This document shows, one piece after another, positions 15,828-24,574 of a stretch of 64,000 nt of DNA. This stretch comes from Bacteroidota bacterium (lineage in GTDB: Bacteria > Bacteroidota > Bacteroidia > Bacteroidales > F082). The notes beneath the pieces are model-generated. The model was given only the letters and a program-made list of their open reading frames with translations, made no database searches and was not told where the DNA came from. The stretch covers positions 2,480,001 through 2,544,000 of the forward strand of contig JADJXJ010000001.1 in NCBI GenBank assembly GCA_016715945.1. Reading direction: 5' to 3'. The position numbers and the translations under genes were made by a program. The stretch's first letter is position 1. The number at the start of each line of letters is the position of its first letter.

Positions 15828-18022
15828 GCATCGCCCGGTTCAGCACCCTGTTTCCCAGCTTCAGGCTGAGCATCCGAAACAGCTATACCCAGATTTTGTT
15901 CTCGAAAGACAAAGTGCTGGGCTGGACGCTCATGCTGGTATCCTTTTTCGACTGGCAGGCAGGGCTGTCCGGATGGCTTTCGGTGCTCATTGCCAACACA
16001 GCAGCTTATCTGAGCGGACTCAACCGACAAAAAATCACCGAAGGTCTATATGGTTTCAATGCCCTGTTGGTGGGTCTCGGCCTTGGGTCGTACTATCAGT
16101 TCAATACCGCATTTCTGATTGTGCTGCTTTTTGCGGCTTTGCTCAGCCTGCTCATCACCACCCTGCTCGAGGGCATCCTCTCAAAATATGGCCTGCCATT
16201 TCTTAGCCTGCCTTTCCTGATCACCTACTGGATGAGCCTGCTCAGCACACGCGACTTTTCCCAGCTCGAACTCAGCAGCCACGGACTGTACAACCTCAAC
16301 GAAATGTTCAAGCTGGGCGGATTGGGCCTGCTTCAGGCCTACGAATGGCTGAGCAACATCAACCTGCCCGAGCCTGTGAAGATTTATTTCCGCTCGCTGG
16401 GCGCCATCTTTTTCCAGTATCACCTGTTCGCAGGCCTGCTGGTGGCTGCGGCGCTGCTGCGCTGGTCGCGTCAGGCTTTTATGTTCTCGGTGACCGGGTT
16501 TGCAGCAGCCTGGCTGCTCTATGGCATGCTGGGTATCAATATGCAATCGGTTTCCTACAGTTATATCGGCTTCAACTACCTGCTTACCAGCATAGCCATT
16601 GGCGGATTTTTTCTGGTGCCATCCGCTGGCTCCCTGCTCTGGCTGCTGCTGGCCGTGCCGGTCACAGCCTTTGTCATTGCTTCGGGCAATGCCATTTTCA
16701 GCCAATGGCAGATAGGCATTTTTTCGCTGCCTTTCAATGTGGTCGTGCTGCTGGTGCTCTACATGCTTAAACTCCGCGAACGATTTACCGAATATCCGCC
16801 TTTGGTATATTACCAGCAATACAGCCCGGAACAAAACCAATACAATTACCTGGTCAACCGCAAGAGGCTGGCTCATTTGTTCAGGTTGCCTGTAAAACTG
16901 CCTTTTTGGGGAGCGTGGAAAGTGACCCAGGCTTTCGATGGCGAGATCACGCACAAAGATGCCTGGCGCCATGCCTGGGATTTTGAGATGACCGATGAAG
17001 AAGGTAAAACCTTCAAAGGCGACGGACTGCGTTGCGAAGATTATTTTTGCTTCGATAAACCTGTCGTGGCACCGGCCGACGGAGTGGTTCAGGAAGTGGC
17101 CGACGGCATACCCGACAACCTGATCGGCGACATGAACCTCAACAAAAACTGGGGCAATACCGTGCTCATCTGGCATGCTGCCGGTCTTTACAGCCAACTC
17201 AGTCACCTGCGCAAAGGGAGCATAACGGTAAAACCCGGCCAAAGTGTGCGCAAGGGCGAACAAGTGGGTCGCTGCGGCAACTCGGGACGTTCGCCATATC
17301 CCCACCTGCACGTGCAGTTTCAAACGGCACCGGAGATTGGTGCGGCAACCCTCGACTTTGCTTTTGCCGGCTACCTGAGCCTTGGCCGGGGCAAAACCTT
17401 CGTGGCCTCGGGCCAGCCCCAAAAAGATGAGCTGGTTGCCAACCTCAATCCGGAAAGCCTCATCGACAGGGCACTTCACCTGATTCCCGGCCAACAACTT
17501 AATTTCGATGTTGTTGTTAATGAAACAGTTACATCAAAGGTGATCTGGCAGGTCGAAACAGACATCTACAACAACACCTACCTGGAGTGCCGGCAAACCG
17601 GTGCCAGGGCATGGCTGGTCAGGCAGCCCGATGTCTTTTACTTCACGCATTATGAAGGACCTTCGGACAGCGAGCTGCACGACTTTTTCCTTGGCGCTTA
17701 CCAGATCCCTACCGGTTTCGAACAGGGGCTGCAACTCAACGAGCGCATCAGCCTGCGTTATTTTCCGCAAAGAATCCTGCTTTTATTCCAGGACTTCATT
17801 GCCCCGCTCTACCGCTTTCTCTCAGCAAGCTACCGGCTTGAGCACCTATCGCGTACAGGCGACCTGCTCGAGGAAGGCTTTGTAATGAAAAGCACCACCT
17901 GTTTCTCGGCCTTCGGCAAAATACTGGCCTGGCAAACCTGCGAGATGTATTTCGACAACGACCAGCTCAGCAAGATAATCCTGTGCCGTAATGGTAAAAC
18001 AAAGACGCTGAAACGTGTTTAG
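15824..18022 (+). CDS. Urea transporter fused to an M23 metallopeptidase domain
   Basis: A 732-residue two-part protein. Residues 20-325 have about ten hydrophobic segments and the urea-transporter (UT/SLC14) signature, including an N-terminal GLYGFNALLVGLGLG and the corresponding second half-repeat. Residues 365-515 are an M23 (LytM/lysostaphin-type) peptidase. Zinc ligands are readable as His383 and Asp386 (RHAWDF) and the PHLHVQ motif (His494/His496). M23 enzymes cut peptide cross-links of peptidoglycan, so the domain probably faces the periplasm. Residues 520-732 are a beta-rich tail with no clear family. Its start overlaps the decarboxylase stop (ATGA). Confidence 0.82.
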   Translation: MSIARFSTLFPSFRLSIRNSYTQILFSKDKVLGWTLMLVSFFDWQAGLSGWLSVLIANTAAYLSGLNRQKITEGLYGFNALLVGLGLGSYYQFNTAFLIVLLFAALLSLLITTLLEGILSKYGLPFLSLPFLITYWMSLLSTRDFSQLELSSHGLYNLNEMFKLGGLGLLQAYEWLSNINLPEPVKIYFRSLGAIFFQYHLFAGLLVAAALLRWSRQAFMFSVTGFAAAWLLYGMLGINMQSVSYSYIGFNYLLTSIAIGGFFLVPSAGSLLWLLLAVPVTAFVIASGNAIFSQWQIGIFSLPFNVVVLLVLYMLKLRERFTEYPPLVYYQQYSPEQNQYNYLVNRKRLAHLFRLPVKLPFWGAWKVTQAFDGEITHKDAWRHAWDFEMTDEEGKTFKGDGLRCEDYFCFDKPVVAPADGVVQEVADGIPDNLIGDMNLNKNWGNTVLIWHAAGLYSQLSHLRKGSITVKPGQSVRKGEQVGRCGNSGRSPYPHLHVQFQTAPEIGAATLDFAFAGYLSLGRGKTFVASGQPQKDELVANLNPESLIDRALHLIPGQQLNFDVVVNETVTSKVIWQVETDIYNNTYLECRQTGARAWLVRQPDVFYFTHYEGPSDSELHDFFLGAYQIPTGFEQGLQLNERISLRYFPQRILLLFQDFIAPLYRFLSASYRLEHLSRTGDLLEEGFVMKSTTCFSAFGKILAWQTCEMYFDNDQLSKIILCRNGKTKTLKRV

Positions 18023-19481
18023 AATACTGATTTTCAACATACTTGGCCTCATCTGCCTGCTTCCGGCTCATGCACAGCGCTACACCCCCGGGCGCAACGC
18101 CGACAGCCTAAGTTGGGAGCTCTACCAACAAGCCAGGTGGGACGAACTTCTTCGCACCGGCCGGAAGATGAATCGGGCTGGCATTGATTATTTTTACCTG
18201 AGGATGCGCATGGCAGTGGCTGCGCTTGAAACCGGGCGATACGATGCAGCAGCAACACACCTCAATAAGGCCCTGCACTTCAACCCGTACGACCGCCAGG
18301 CGCAACGCCTTCTGGTGCTTGCCCGGACTTACAGCCTCATGCCTGCCGAAGCCGGGGCAGTTTTTGCCCGCCTGCCTGTGGACCAGCGCGATGGGCTACC
18401 TTTGCAGCCCGGATTTGCCCCGCTTTCGGCACACCTCGACCTGGGCCAAAACCTGACGTCGCTAAAGCTATCGCGCGACTTCAACACCCTGACCGGCAAC
18501 CCCGGCATCTATGGAAGCCAATCCGGCCTGCGCGAAAGCAGCCTGGCCGACGCCGGTCTCTGGATGCAACTCAGCCCGGGCTGGCTGCTCTATGGCGGCA
18601 TCCAACGCATGACGCACATCTTCGAACAAAATTTTGCCTACCTTGAACCTGCACTGAAACCCGACCGCGTGGAACTAAACGGCAACTTTAAGGATTTTTA
18701 TTACCGCCTCGACCAAAACCCCGTGGTTCACGATGCACGCAATATCACCCTGCAAAACACCATTTACTTCCAGCTGCGCCATGCCCCCTCGCACCGCCTC
18801 AGCCTGATCGCCTCGGGCAGCCTGACGAAACTTGCAAGCGAATATTCCTACGCCTTCACCGACACCATCGAGTTTTCCGACACCGCCCGGCTGGATCTGA
18901 GCTCGGGCCTGGCCACCCTGTTCTCTGTCGCTGTGCCAAAAGCAAAAATTGCCCAGAACATCTGGCAAACCACCGATTGGCGCATCACACTTGGCGCACA
19001 GCTGCAACTGGGAAAAACCAGCCTGATGTCGGGGATCCACCTGGGGAAGGTAAACGATACCAGCCTGATGCAACTTCATGGTGGCTACCTGTGGCGGCCC
19101 TCCGGCAATGCCCGCACCTGGCAACAAACCGAACTGATGGCATTGCGCATCAGTGGCCAATGGCGAACCGCAATAAAAATCAATGCCGGGCAATGGCTTG
19201 GATCAAAGACCTCGATATCAGCCACTTTGCTGACAGGACAACTGAACGGCATGGCTGACCAGTGGGGCTACCTGATGCTGAACCACCGCGACAAAATAAC
19301 GCTGTTCGGCGAAGCATCGCTCACCCAGCAAATTACCCGACCACTTTTTCTGAACATGCGGTACAGATATGGCAAAAGCGTGAGCTTTGGCGAACAAATA
19401 GACGATAACGGGCAATTGATTATCTCGGGCAAACCACTAATTTCACAGGGAATTATCGGAGGATTAGTATGGAATTTCTGA
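18015..19481 (+). CDS. TPR plus outer-membrane beta-barrel protein (YaiO-like)
   Basis: A 488-residue exported protein. GTG 18015 overlaps the upstream stop by 8 nt and is followed by a signal peptide that ends before Gln21. Residues 25-120 form TPR-like helical hairpins (GRYDAAATHLNKALHFNPYDRQAQRL). Residues 140-488 show many amphipathic strands and end in a Phe-terminated strand (GGLVWNF), the C-terminal signature of outer-membrane barrels. The architecture resembles YaiO-type proteins, which accompany exopolysaccharide or envelope export. It may be the outer-membrane partner of the operon's inner-membrane fusion protein. Confidence 0.65.
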   Translation: MFRILIFNILGLICLLPAHAQRYTPGRNADSLSWELYQQARWDELLRTGRKMNRAGIDYFYLRMRMAVAALETGRYDAAATHLNKALHFNPYDRQAQRLLVLARTYSLMPAEAGAVFARLPVDQRDGLPLQPGFAPLSAHLDLGQNLTSLKLSRDFNTLTGNPGIYGSQSGLRESSLADAGLWMQLSPGWLLYGGIQRMTHIFEQNFAYLEPALKPDRVELNGNFKDFYYRLDQNPVVHDARNITLQNTIYFQLRHAPSHRLSLIASGSLTKLASEYSYAFTDTIEFSDTARLDLSSGLATLFSVAVPKAKIAQNIWQTTDWRITLGAQLQLGKTSLMSGIHLGKVNDTSLMQLHGGYLWRPSGNARTWQQTELMALRISGQWRTAIKINAGQWLGSKTSISATLLTGQLNGMADQWGYLMLNHRDKITLFGEASLTQQITRPLFLNMRYRYGKSVSFGEQIDDNGQLIISGKPLISQGIIGGLVWNF

Positions 19482-20089
19482 AAAAAACACTGCTGTCACT
19501 TGTCTTTCTCATGCTGGCAACTGCCGGTGGGGCACAGGATTTTGAGAAACTTTCGAAAGCATTCGAAAGCTCCTTTGCCGCCGAAACCAAAGGAGAATAT
19601 CACCAGGCCATACAGGCCCTGCTCAATGTGTACCGGCCCGACAGCTACGAACTCAACCTCAGGCTGGGATGGCTGCATTATATGTCGGGACGCTTTACCG
19701 ATGCCTTGCCCTATTACCAGAAAAGTATCGACCTGATGCCGGTTTCCATCGAAGCCCGCCTGGGTTATGTACTCCCCGCCGCAGCCCTTGGCAACTGGGC
19801 TCAGGTGGAAAAACAATACCGCGACATCCTGAAAATCGACCCCATGAACACAACGGCCAACTACCGCATGGGGCTCATCCACTACGGACGGCAGGAATAT
19901 GCCCAGGCCCTGCGCTTCTTCGAAAAAGTGCTCAACCTCTACCCTTTCGATTACGACACGGTGATCATGGTAGCCTGGACGCACCTCAGGTCGGGTCAGC
20001 TGCGCGAAGCCAAGGTGATGTTTCAGAAAGCCCTGCTCATCCGGCCAAACGATGCCGATGCCCTGCAAGGTTTAAGCACGCTGAAATAA
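19469..20089 (+). CDS. Exported TPR protein
   Basis: A 206-residue protein with a signal peptide (cleavage before Gln23) and five or so TPR units covering residues 30-205, for example FTDALPYYQKSIDLMP, ALRFFEKVLNLYPFD and AKVMFQKALLIRPND. TPR proteins scaffold protein complexes, here in the periplasm. It overlaps the barrel gene by 13 nt and is the last gene of the operon, so it probably bridges envelope components of the same system. Confidence 0.75.
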   Translation: MEFLKKTLLSLVFLMLATAGGAQDFEKLSKAFESSFAAETKGEYHQAIQALLNVYRPDSYELNLRLGWLHYMSGRFTDALPYYQKSIDLMPVSIEARLGYVLPAAALGNWAQVEKQYRDILKIDPMNTTANYRMGLIHYGRQEYAQALRFFEKVLNLYPFDYDTVIMVAWTHLRSGQLREAKVMFQKALLIRPNDADALQGLSTLK

Positions 20090-20098
20090 GCAGCCTGC

Positions 20099-20731
20099 TC
20101 AGATGCTCCGCCTGAAAGCGCCATCGGCACCCGTTTCGAACCCCATGCGTTTCAGGTAAGCCTCATGGGTGGGTGTGGCCGGACGGGCCACGATGGTCTT
20201 TATGCCTGCATCGGCCAGCCTGCTGCCAAGATGACCATAAACAAATTTTCCGTTTTTGAAGTCGCGAAACCGGGGTATCACATAATCGAGCTTTACCTCC
20301 AGCTCGCCCTTGTCGTTGGGCGAAGCCGCAAACACCCCGGCCACCTCCATATTGCGCAGCACAAAAAATGTAACCTTGTCGGCCGAAGGATCGAAATGAT
20401 AATCCGGAAAATAGCGCAGAATGTCGGCGCGGTGGTACTCCAGAAAACGTTTCAGATAGTGGCTGTCGCTCTGAATGCCAAGCACTTCGAAGACCTCTTT
20501 GGTGCCAAAAATCAGCCACAGATAATACAGGTCCACCAGCACAATCAGGCCATTCATGACGCCCACCGGATAGGCGCCGATGATGAAGCCGTAGGCCGAA
20601 AACATGGCCGCGCCAATCAGATTGACCACCCGAAACCTGACCACTGAGCTTAGCGCAAGCGAAACTGCCACCACCACCGATGCGGCATAGCCCAGCCACT
20701 CGAGCGGGCTGATGGAAAAAAACCAATCCAT
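20099..20731 (-). CDS. YgjV-like inner-membrane protein with GNAT-like C-terminus
   Basis: A 210-residue protein. Residues 8-80 hold three transmembrane helices of the YgjV type (WLGYAASVVVAVSLALSS, NLIGAAMFSAYGFIIG, MNGLIVLVDLYYLWL). Residues 90-205 form a soluble domain. Its end, GSRLADAGIKTIVA followed by YLKRMGFE, looks like the final strands of a GNAT acetyltransferase. That second assignment is an inference, because the acetyl-CoA pyrophosphate loop is not clear. The gene is convergent with the seven-gene operon, with only 9 bp between them. Confidence 0.6.
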   Translation of the reverse strand: MDWFFSISPLEWLGYAASVVVAVSLALSSVVRFRVVNLIGAAMFSAYGFIIGAYPVGVMNGLIVLVDLYYLWLIFGTKEVFEVLGIQSDSHYLKRFLEYHRADILRYFPDYHFDPSADKVTFFVLRNMEVAGVFAASPNDKGELEVKLDYVIPRFRDFKNGKFVYGHLGSRLADAGIKTIVARPATPTHEAYLKRMGFETGADGAFRRSI

Positions 20732-20750
20732 AACACATTATTTTAGCCGG

Positions 20751-20758
20751 CAAAGATA
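20751..20758 (-). promoter_or_regulatory. -7 box for the YgjV-like gene
   Basis: TATCTTTG on the minus strand matches TAnnTTTG exactly and lies 19 bp upstream of the ATG at 20731. Confidence 0.5.
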
Positions 20759-20775
20759 GCCAGGCAGGCGCAATG

Positions 20776-21468
20776 CTACATGCCAAAGCCCAGCATGCCG
20801 GCAAAGCGCACGAAGTCGGGCTGGTAAGGAGCTTCAATTTGCACCTGTTGACCGGTGAGTGGATGCACAAAACCCAGACTGCGGGCATGAAGCAGCATGA
20901 TGTTGAGCCCAATTTGCTCCCGAAGGAGCCGGTTTTGCTTGTTGCAACCATGTTTCACATCGCCAAGCACAGGGTGGAAAATATGGGCAAAATGCCGCCT
21001 GATCTGGTGCATGCGACCCGTGTGGGGAACCACTTCAGCAAACGAATATCTCGAGCTGGAAAACCCGGCCGAAGGCCAGGGCATCTCGCTTCGTGCCACA
21101 CATTTGTAATGCGTGACGGCATCCTGCAATTGTCCGCTCTCGCTCTTCAGGGCATATTCAATTGTTCCGGATTCGGGCAACCATCCCCGTAGCACAGCAT
21201 GGTAAGTCTTTTCGACCCGCCGGAGCATAAAAGCCTGCTGCATCAGGCTGTTGAGCTCGCGGGTGGTAGTAAACAGCAATACTCCGGCTGTTTTGCGATC
21301 AATCCGGTGGGCCGGATATACCATCCTGCCCGTGAGGCTGCGCACCATCTGCAAGGCAAATTCCTGCGCATCGCCGGCCATCGCGCTACGATGCACCAGC
21401 AGGCCATGGGGCTTATTCACTGCCACCAGTCCGCCATCGTCATACAATATCTGCAACTCACTTTCCAC
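20776..21468 (-). CDS. truC: tRNA pseudouridine(65) synthase TruC
   Basis: A 230-residue RluA-family pseudouridine synthase. The N-terminus ILYDDGGLVAVNKPHGLLVH and the active-site motif HRIDRKTAGVLL (catalytic Asp near residue 56) match TruC, which isomerises U65 in certain tRNAs. The downstream GRMHQIRRHFAHIFHPVLGD motif is also typical. The S4 domain found in RluC/RluD is absent and the length fits TruC. Housekeeping RNA modification. No gene partner is evident. Confidence 0.9.
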   Translation of the reverse strand: MESELQILYDDGGLVAVNKPHGLLVHRSAMAGDAQEFALQMVRSLTGRMVYPAHRIDRKTAGVLLFTTTRELNSLMQQAFMLRRVEKTYHAVLRGWLPESGTIEYALKSESGQLQDAVTHYKCVARSEMPWPSAGFSSSRYSFAEVVPHTGRMHQIRRHFAHIFHPVLGDVKHGCNKQNRLLREQIGLNIMLLHARSLGFVHPLTGQQVQIEAPYQPDFVRFAGMLGFGM

Positions 21469-21481
21469 CCGGCCAAGTTAA

Positions 21482-21523
21482 AGCAAAAAAAACCGGATCG
21501 GGCGGGGAACCTCTGATCCGGTT
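21482..21523 (-). terminator. Rho-independent terminator after the YceI gene
   Basis: On the minus strand, stem AAACCGGATC/GATCCGGTTT (21514-21523 with 21489-21498) has a 15-nt loop and is followed by a run of about eight T. It ends the OB-fold/YceI transcript. Confidence 0.75.
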
Positions 21524-21578
21524 TGAAGCGTGAATTGAAATGTATAACCAAAACCAACACTAAAACATACCAGGTCAA

Positions 21579-22130
21579 CTAATTGTTCAAAGCAGTGAGC
21601 GAAACATCCACATTTATTTCAATCGTTTCAGCAATATTGCGCACAACGGCTTTGGGAATCTTGATGCCGTAATCGGCCAGTTTAATATAAAATGTTGATT
21701 TTCCGTTGATTGTCCCGTCTTTGATTTCAAAGGTTCCCTTTTCGCTCACCTTGCGTGTAATGCCCTTGATGGTCAGGTCGCCACTTACTTCCACTTCGTA
21801 GGTGCCATTTTTTGTCCAGTCGATATTGCCGGCATTAAGCACCTTGCCATTGAAGGTGGCATTGGGAAACTTGTGCGACTCCACGTAGTTTTCGTTGAAA
21901 TGTTCCTGCATCAGCGCCTTTTCGAACTGAAACCCCTTCATCAGCACCCTGAAAACAAAGTCGCCGGTCCGGGTGTCGAGGGCGCTGTTCACCTGACGGT
22001 TGATTGCCTCGATGTTTTCGGCAGGTGCTTCGGAATAAAAGCGGATGAAGCCGGTTTTGGTGGCATAGCGTTGGGCCTGGCCCTGAAGGGCGAACAGCAT
22101 AAGAGCTGCAAAAACAATAAGCTTATTCAT
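21579..22130 (-). CDS. YceI-family periplasmic protein
   Basis: A 183-residue exported protein with a signal peptide (LQGQA, then Gln20) and the YceI lipocalin-like domain in residues 25-180. YceI proteins bind isoprenoid-type lipids in the periplasm. The pattern FNGKVLNAGNIDWTKNG, then VSGDLTIKGITRKV, then IKLADYGIKIP is typical. It lies 12 bp after the OB-fold gene, so the two form an operon, and a terminator follows. Confidence 0.85.
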   Translation of the reverse strand: MNKLIVFAALMLFALQGQAQRYATKTGFIRFYSEAPAENIEAINRQVNSALDTRTGDFVFRVLMKGFQFEKALMQEHFNENYVESHKFPNATFNGKVLNAGNIDWTKNGTYEVEVSGDLTIKGITRKVSEKGTFEIKDGTINGKSTFYIKLADYGIKIPKAVVRNIAETIEINVDVSLTALNN

Positions 22131-22142
22131 TCTGAAAGGTTT

Positions 22143-22580
22143 TTAAGGTTCGACAATTGATCCATGTTCGAGCACCACATCGGTGTCGTTGTAACCGGTC
22201 ACATAGCCTTTTACGGTGACCGTTTCTCCGGGCGGGATGGCTTTCAGTTTTTCGGCATGCGAGGGCAGCATGTTGATGCGCAGGCCTTCGTCGCCAAACA
22301 TCCCCTGCCCGAGCACAAAAACAGCCACGGTGAGGCCTCCGCTTTCGTCCACCGAACTAAGCTGACCTCTCACCGCCACCATTTTTCCGTTGTATTGTGC
22401 CGAAGCCGCAGCATCGTCGGTGCGAAAGGCTTCGAAGAGGGTAACAGCTTCCATGCTGTAATCGGGTGGAAGCTTTTCAAAATCAGGGTGCTTCTTGTTG
22501 TACACAAAGACGTACACCAGCACAGCTGCTATTCCGCCCAACAGGAGCAGTGTAAGGGCAATGGTTGTTTTCCGGTTCAT
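22143..22580 (-). CDS. Membrane-anchored OB-fold (tRNA_anti-like) protein
   Basis: A 145-residue protein with one N-terminal transmembrane helix (residues 6-27) and a soluble OB-fold in residues 45-145 (VTLFEAFRTDDAAASAQYNG, KMVAVRGQL, ETVTVKGYVTGYNDTDVVLE). It matches the tRNA_anti-like group of Bacteroidota envelope proteins, whose role is not established. The N-terminal anchor places the fold in the periplasm. It is co-transcribed with the YceI-family gene. Confidence 0.65.
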   Translation of the reverse strand: MNRKTTIALTLLLLGGIAAVLVYVFVYNKKHPDFEKLPPDYSMEAVTLFEAFRTDDAAASAQYNGKMVAVRGQLSSVDESGGLTVAVFVLGQGMFGDEGLRINMLPSHAEKLKAIPPGETVTVKGYVTGYNDTDVVLEHGSIVEP

Positions 22581-22712
22581 GAAATTAGTATTGGGGCTGA
22601 AAAACGTGATAAAGTTGCAGCAAATTGTGATTCAGCTCATTACAAACTGAACTTTAACTTTTTGTTTGCAACAAACAACACATTAAACCCCGCACCGGAT
22701 GGAAATGTTCAA

Positions 22713-23768
22713 TCAGCGCAGGGTCACCTCAAGCTTTACGGGGTTGTGGTCGCTATGGCCGAAACCCAGGTCGATGGCTTTGATGGTCTTGATGCTGATG
22801 TTTGGCGAAACGATGAAGAAGTCGATGGTTGTGGCGCGGGTACTGCCTTTTTCGAAAGCTTCGTCGAGAAAACGGTTGGAAGGCGTGCTGCTGTCGTAGG
22901 CCAGTTGCCAGCCTTTGGGAAGCAGTTCGGCAGGGATGCTCACCGCTACCGGTTCAAAACGGTGACCGCCATAGCCATCGGCCGGTCTGAAAGCAGGCGG
23001 GTTCATATTCCAGTCGCCCCCGGCAATCACATAATTGCCCAGCTCAAACTCGCGTTGCATCTTGTTGCGGATCACCTCAAGTTCTTTGTCCATAAGCAGT
23101 TGGTTGTCCACAAAAGCCGAGTTGTGGGTATTGAGCACCACCAGTTCGGCCCCGTTATCGAGATTATAGCGTGTTTCGATGAAACAACGGTCGAGCAGAA
23201 ACAGGCGGTCGGGCCATCCGGCAATGAGGGGGTAGGAGTAGCGCCTGGCCAGTCGTGGCAAAGGGCGACTCAGGGTGAGTTGTCCGGCCAGCACCCGGCC
23301 CATGGGTTCGCGCAAAGGCACAGGAACAAAGGGCACATCGTAATTGACCGCCCTGGTCAGATGATAGTCGCTCAAGGCCTGCCCGATGGCTGCAGCCTGG
23401 TCGATGCCATAGGTGCGACGGGCATCGAAGTCCACTTCCTGAAGCAGCCACACGTCCGCCGGGTTGGCCAGCATAAAAGTGATGATCTGGTTCAGGTTTT
23501 CGCGGGTGGCTTCATAGCTGGTGCGCACCTTGCGTCCGCCGTCGTAAAAGAAATCCATGCTTTTATCCAGGCCTGCGTAACCTATATTCCATGTAATCAA
23601 ACTGATATGCTCCGTATTGGGTGCCAGGCTGCCGGTGGCGTACTGGGTGCGCAACTCTTCGACAGGCTCGGGCTGGTAATCGGTAGTATTAATGTAGAGC
23701 AGAAATATGCCGAAGCCCAGCAAAGGCAGGAGCACAATGCCTGCAATGATGCTGAAAATTATTTTCAT
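22713..23768 (-). CDS. Endonuclease/exonuclease/phosphatase (EEP) family hydrolase
   Basis: A 351-residue protein with one N-terminal membrane helix (residues 3-28). An EEP domain follows: LITWNIGYAGLD (Asn), QEVDFD (metal Glu, near 120), the NTHNS motif near 225, GGDWNMNP near 255 and SDHNPVKLEV near 340. Catalytic Asp, Asn and His are all present. Membrane-anchored members hydrolyse phosphodiesters or phosphoinositides outside the cytoplasm. The substrate here cannot be told from sequence. Confidence 0.85.
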   Translation of the reverse strand: MKIIFSIIAGIVLLPLLGFGIFLLYINTTDYQPEPVEELRTQYATGSLAPNTEHISLITWNIGYAGLDKSMDFFYDGGRKVRTSYEATRENLNQIITFMLANPADVWLLQEVDFDARRTYGIDQAAAIGQALSDYHLTRAVNYDVPFVPVPLREPMGRVLAGQLTLSRPLPRLARRYSYPLIAGWPDRLFLLDRCFIETRYNLDNGAELVVLNTHNSAFVDNQLLMDKELEVIRNKMQREFELGNYVIAGGDWNMNPPAFRPADGYGGHRFEPVAVSIPAELLPKGWQLAYDSSTPSNRFLDEAFEKGSTRATTIDFFIVSPNISIKTIKAIDLGFGHSDHNPVKLEVTLR

Positions 23769-23920
23769 GGAAGTGATGTTTTGTGGGGCATAAAAGTAAA
23801 GGTTTTAAACCTCACGCCCCCAAATATCTGAAAACCAAAAGGGCAACAGCTTAACATTTTTTATCAGGACAGACTTTTTCATAGACGAATGTTCGTCTTA
23901 CTTTCGTTGTTCAATCCGGT

Positions 23921-24559
23921 ATGTTGAAAAGGCACCTCATTATTCTTCTGTTCATGCTGCCCCTGAGTATGTCGTTGGTAGCCCAGGACTATATCCGGCT
24001 CGAGGGCATGGTGCTGTCGTCCGACAGTTTGTTGCCGCAGAAAAACGTACACATCATCAGCAGGATGACCCGTTCGGGCACCATCAGCGATGCGCAGGGA
24101 AGGTTTACGCTGCGGGCTTTGCCGGTGGATACCATATTTCTGAGTGCCGTAGGTTACAGGCGGCGGGTGGTGGCATTCGACCAGTCGTTCTTGCGCGAGG
24201 GCGAAACCTGGAAAGTGCTGATCACCAAAGATACCATTACGATGGACGAGGTCGTAGTGAGGTCGTTCTACGACTGGCCCACGTTTCGCCATATGTTTGT
24301 GCGCATGCCTTCGATCAAGCCGGTGAATCTGGAGTCGATCAACGAGGAACTCAAAGACATCCTGCTGTATATGCAGCCGGCACCCATGACCATCAAAGGA
24401 CCGATACAAACCCTGTACGACCTTTTCAACGATGCTGCCCGTTTGCAACGCCGGCTTGAGCGCAACCGCAGGGCCTACAACCAGCAACTGATGCGCGAGG
24501 GGCGCTACGATGAGCTCATCCCCGAAGAACCCGAACACAAATACCGACCCCCCGAATAA
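23921..24559 (+). CDS. Exported CarboxypepD_reg-like protein
   Basis: A 212-residue protein. Its signal peptide ends in LVA before Gln21. Residues 22-95 match the carboxypeptidase-regulatory-like beta-sandwich common in Bacteroidota (LEGMVLSSDSLLPQKNVHII, GTISDAQGRFTLRALPVDTI). The C-terminal 110 residues are helical and charged, with no recognised domain. It is not a TonB receptor, since no barrel follows. It probably shares a transcript with the phosphatase gene 15 bp downstream. Confidence 0.65.
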   Translation: MLKRHLIILLFMLPLSMSLVAQDYIRLEGMVLSSDSLLPQKNVHIISRMTRSGTISDAQGRFTLRALPVDTIFLSAVGYRRRVVAFDQSFLREGETWKVLITKDTITMDEVVVRSFYDWPTFRHMFVRMPSIKPVNLESINEELKDILLYMQPAPMTIKGPIQTLYDLFNDAARLQRRLERNRRAYNQQLMREGRYDELIPEEPEHKYRPPE

Positions 24560-24574
24560 ATTCCTGAACATCCC

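Noticed and set aside
22164..23831. 555-codon plus-strand frame
   Set aside because: It is antisense to the OB-fold and EEP-hydrolase genes, which both have clear family motifs.
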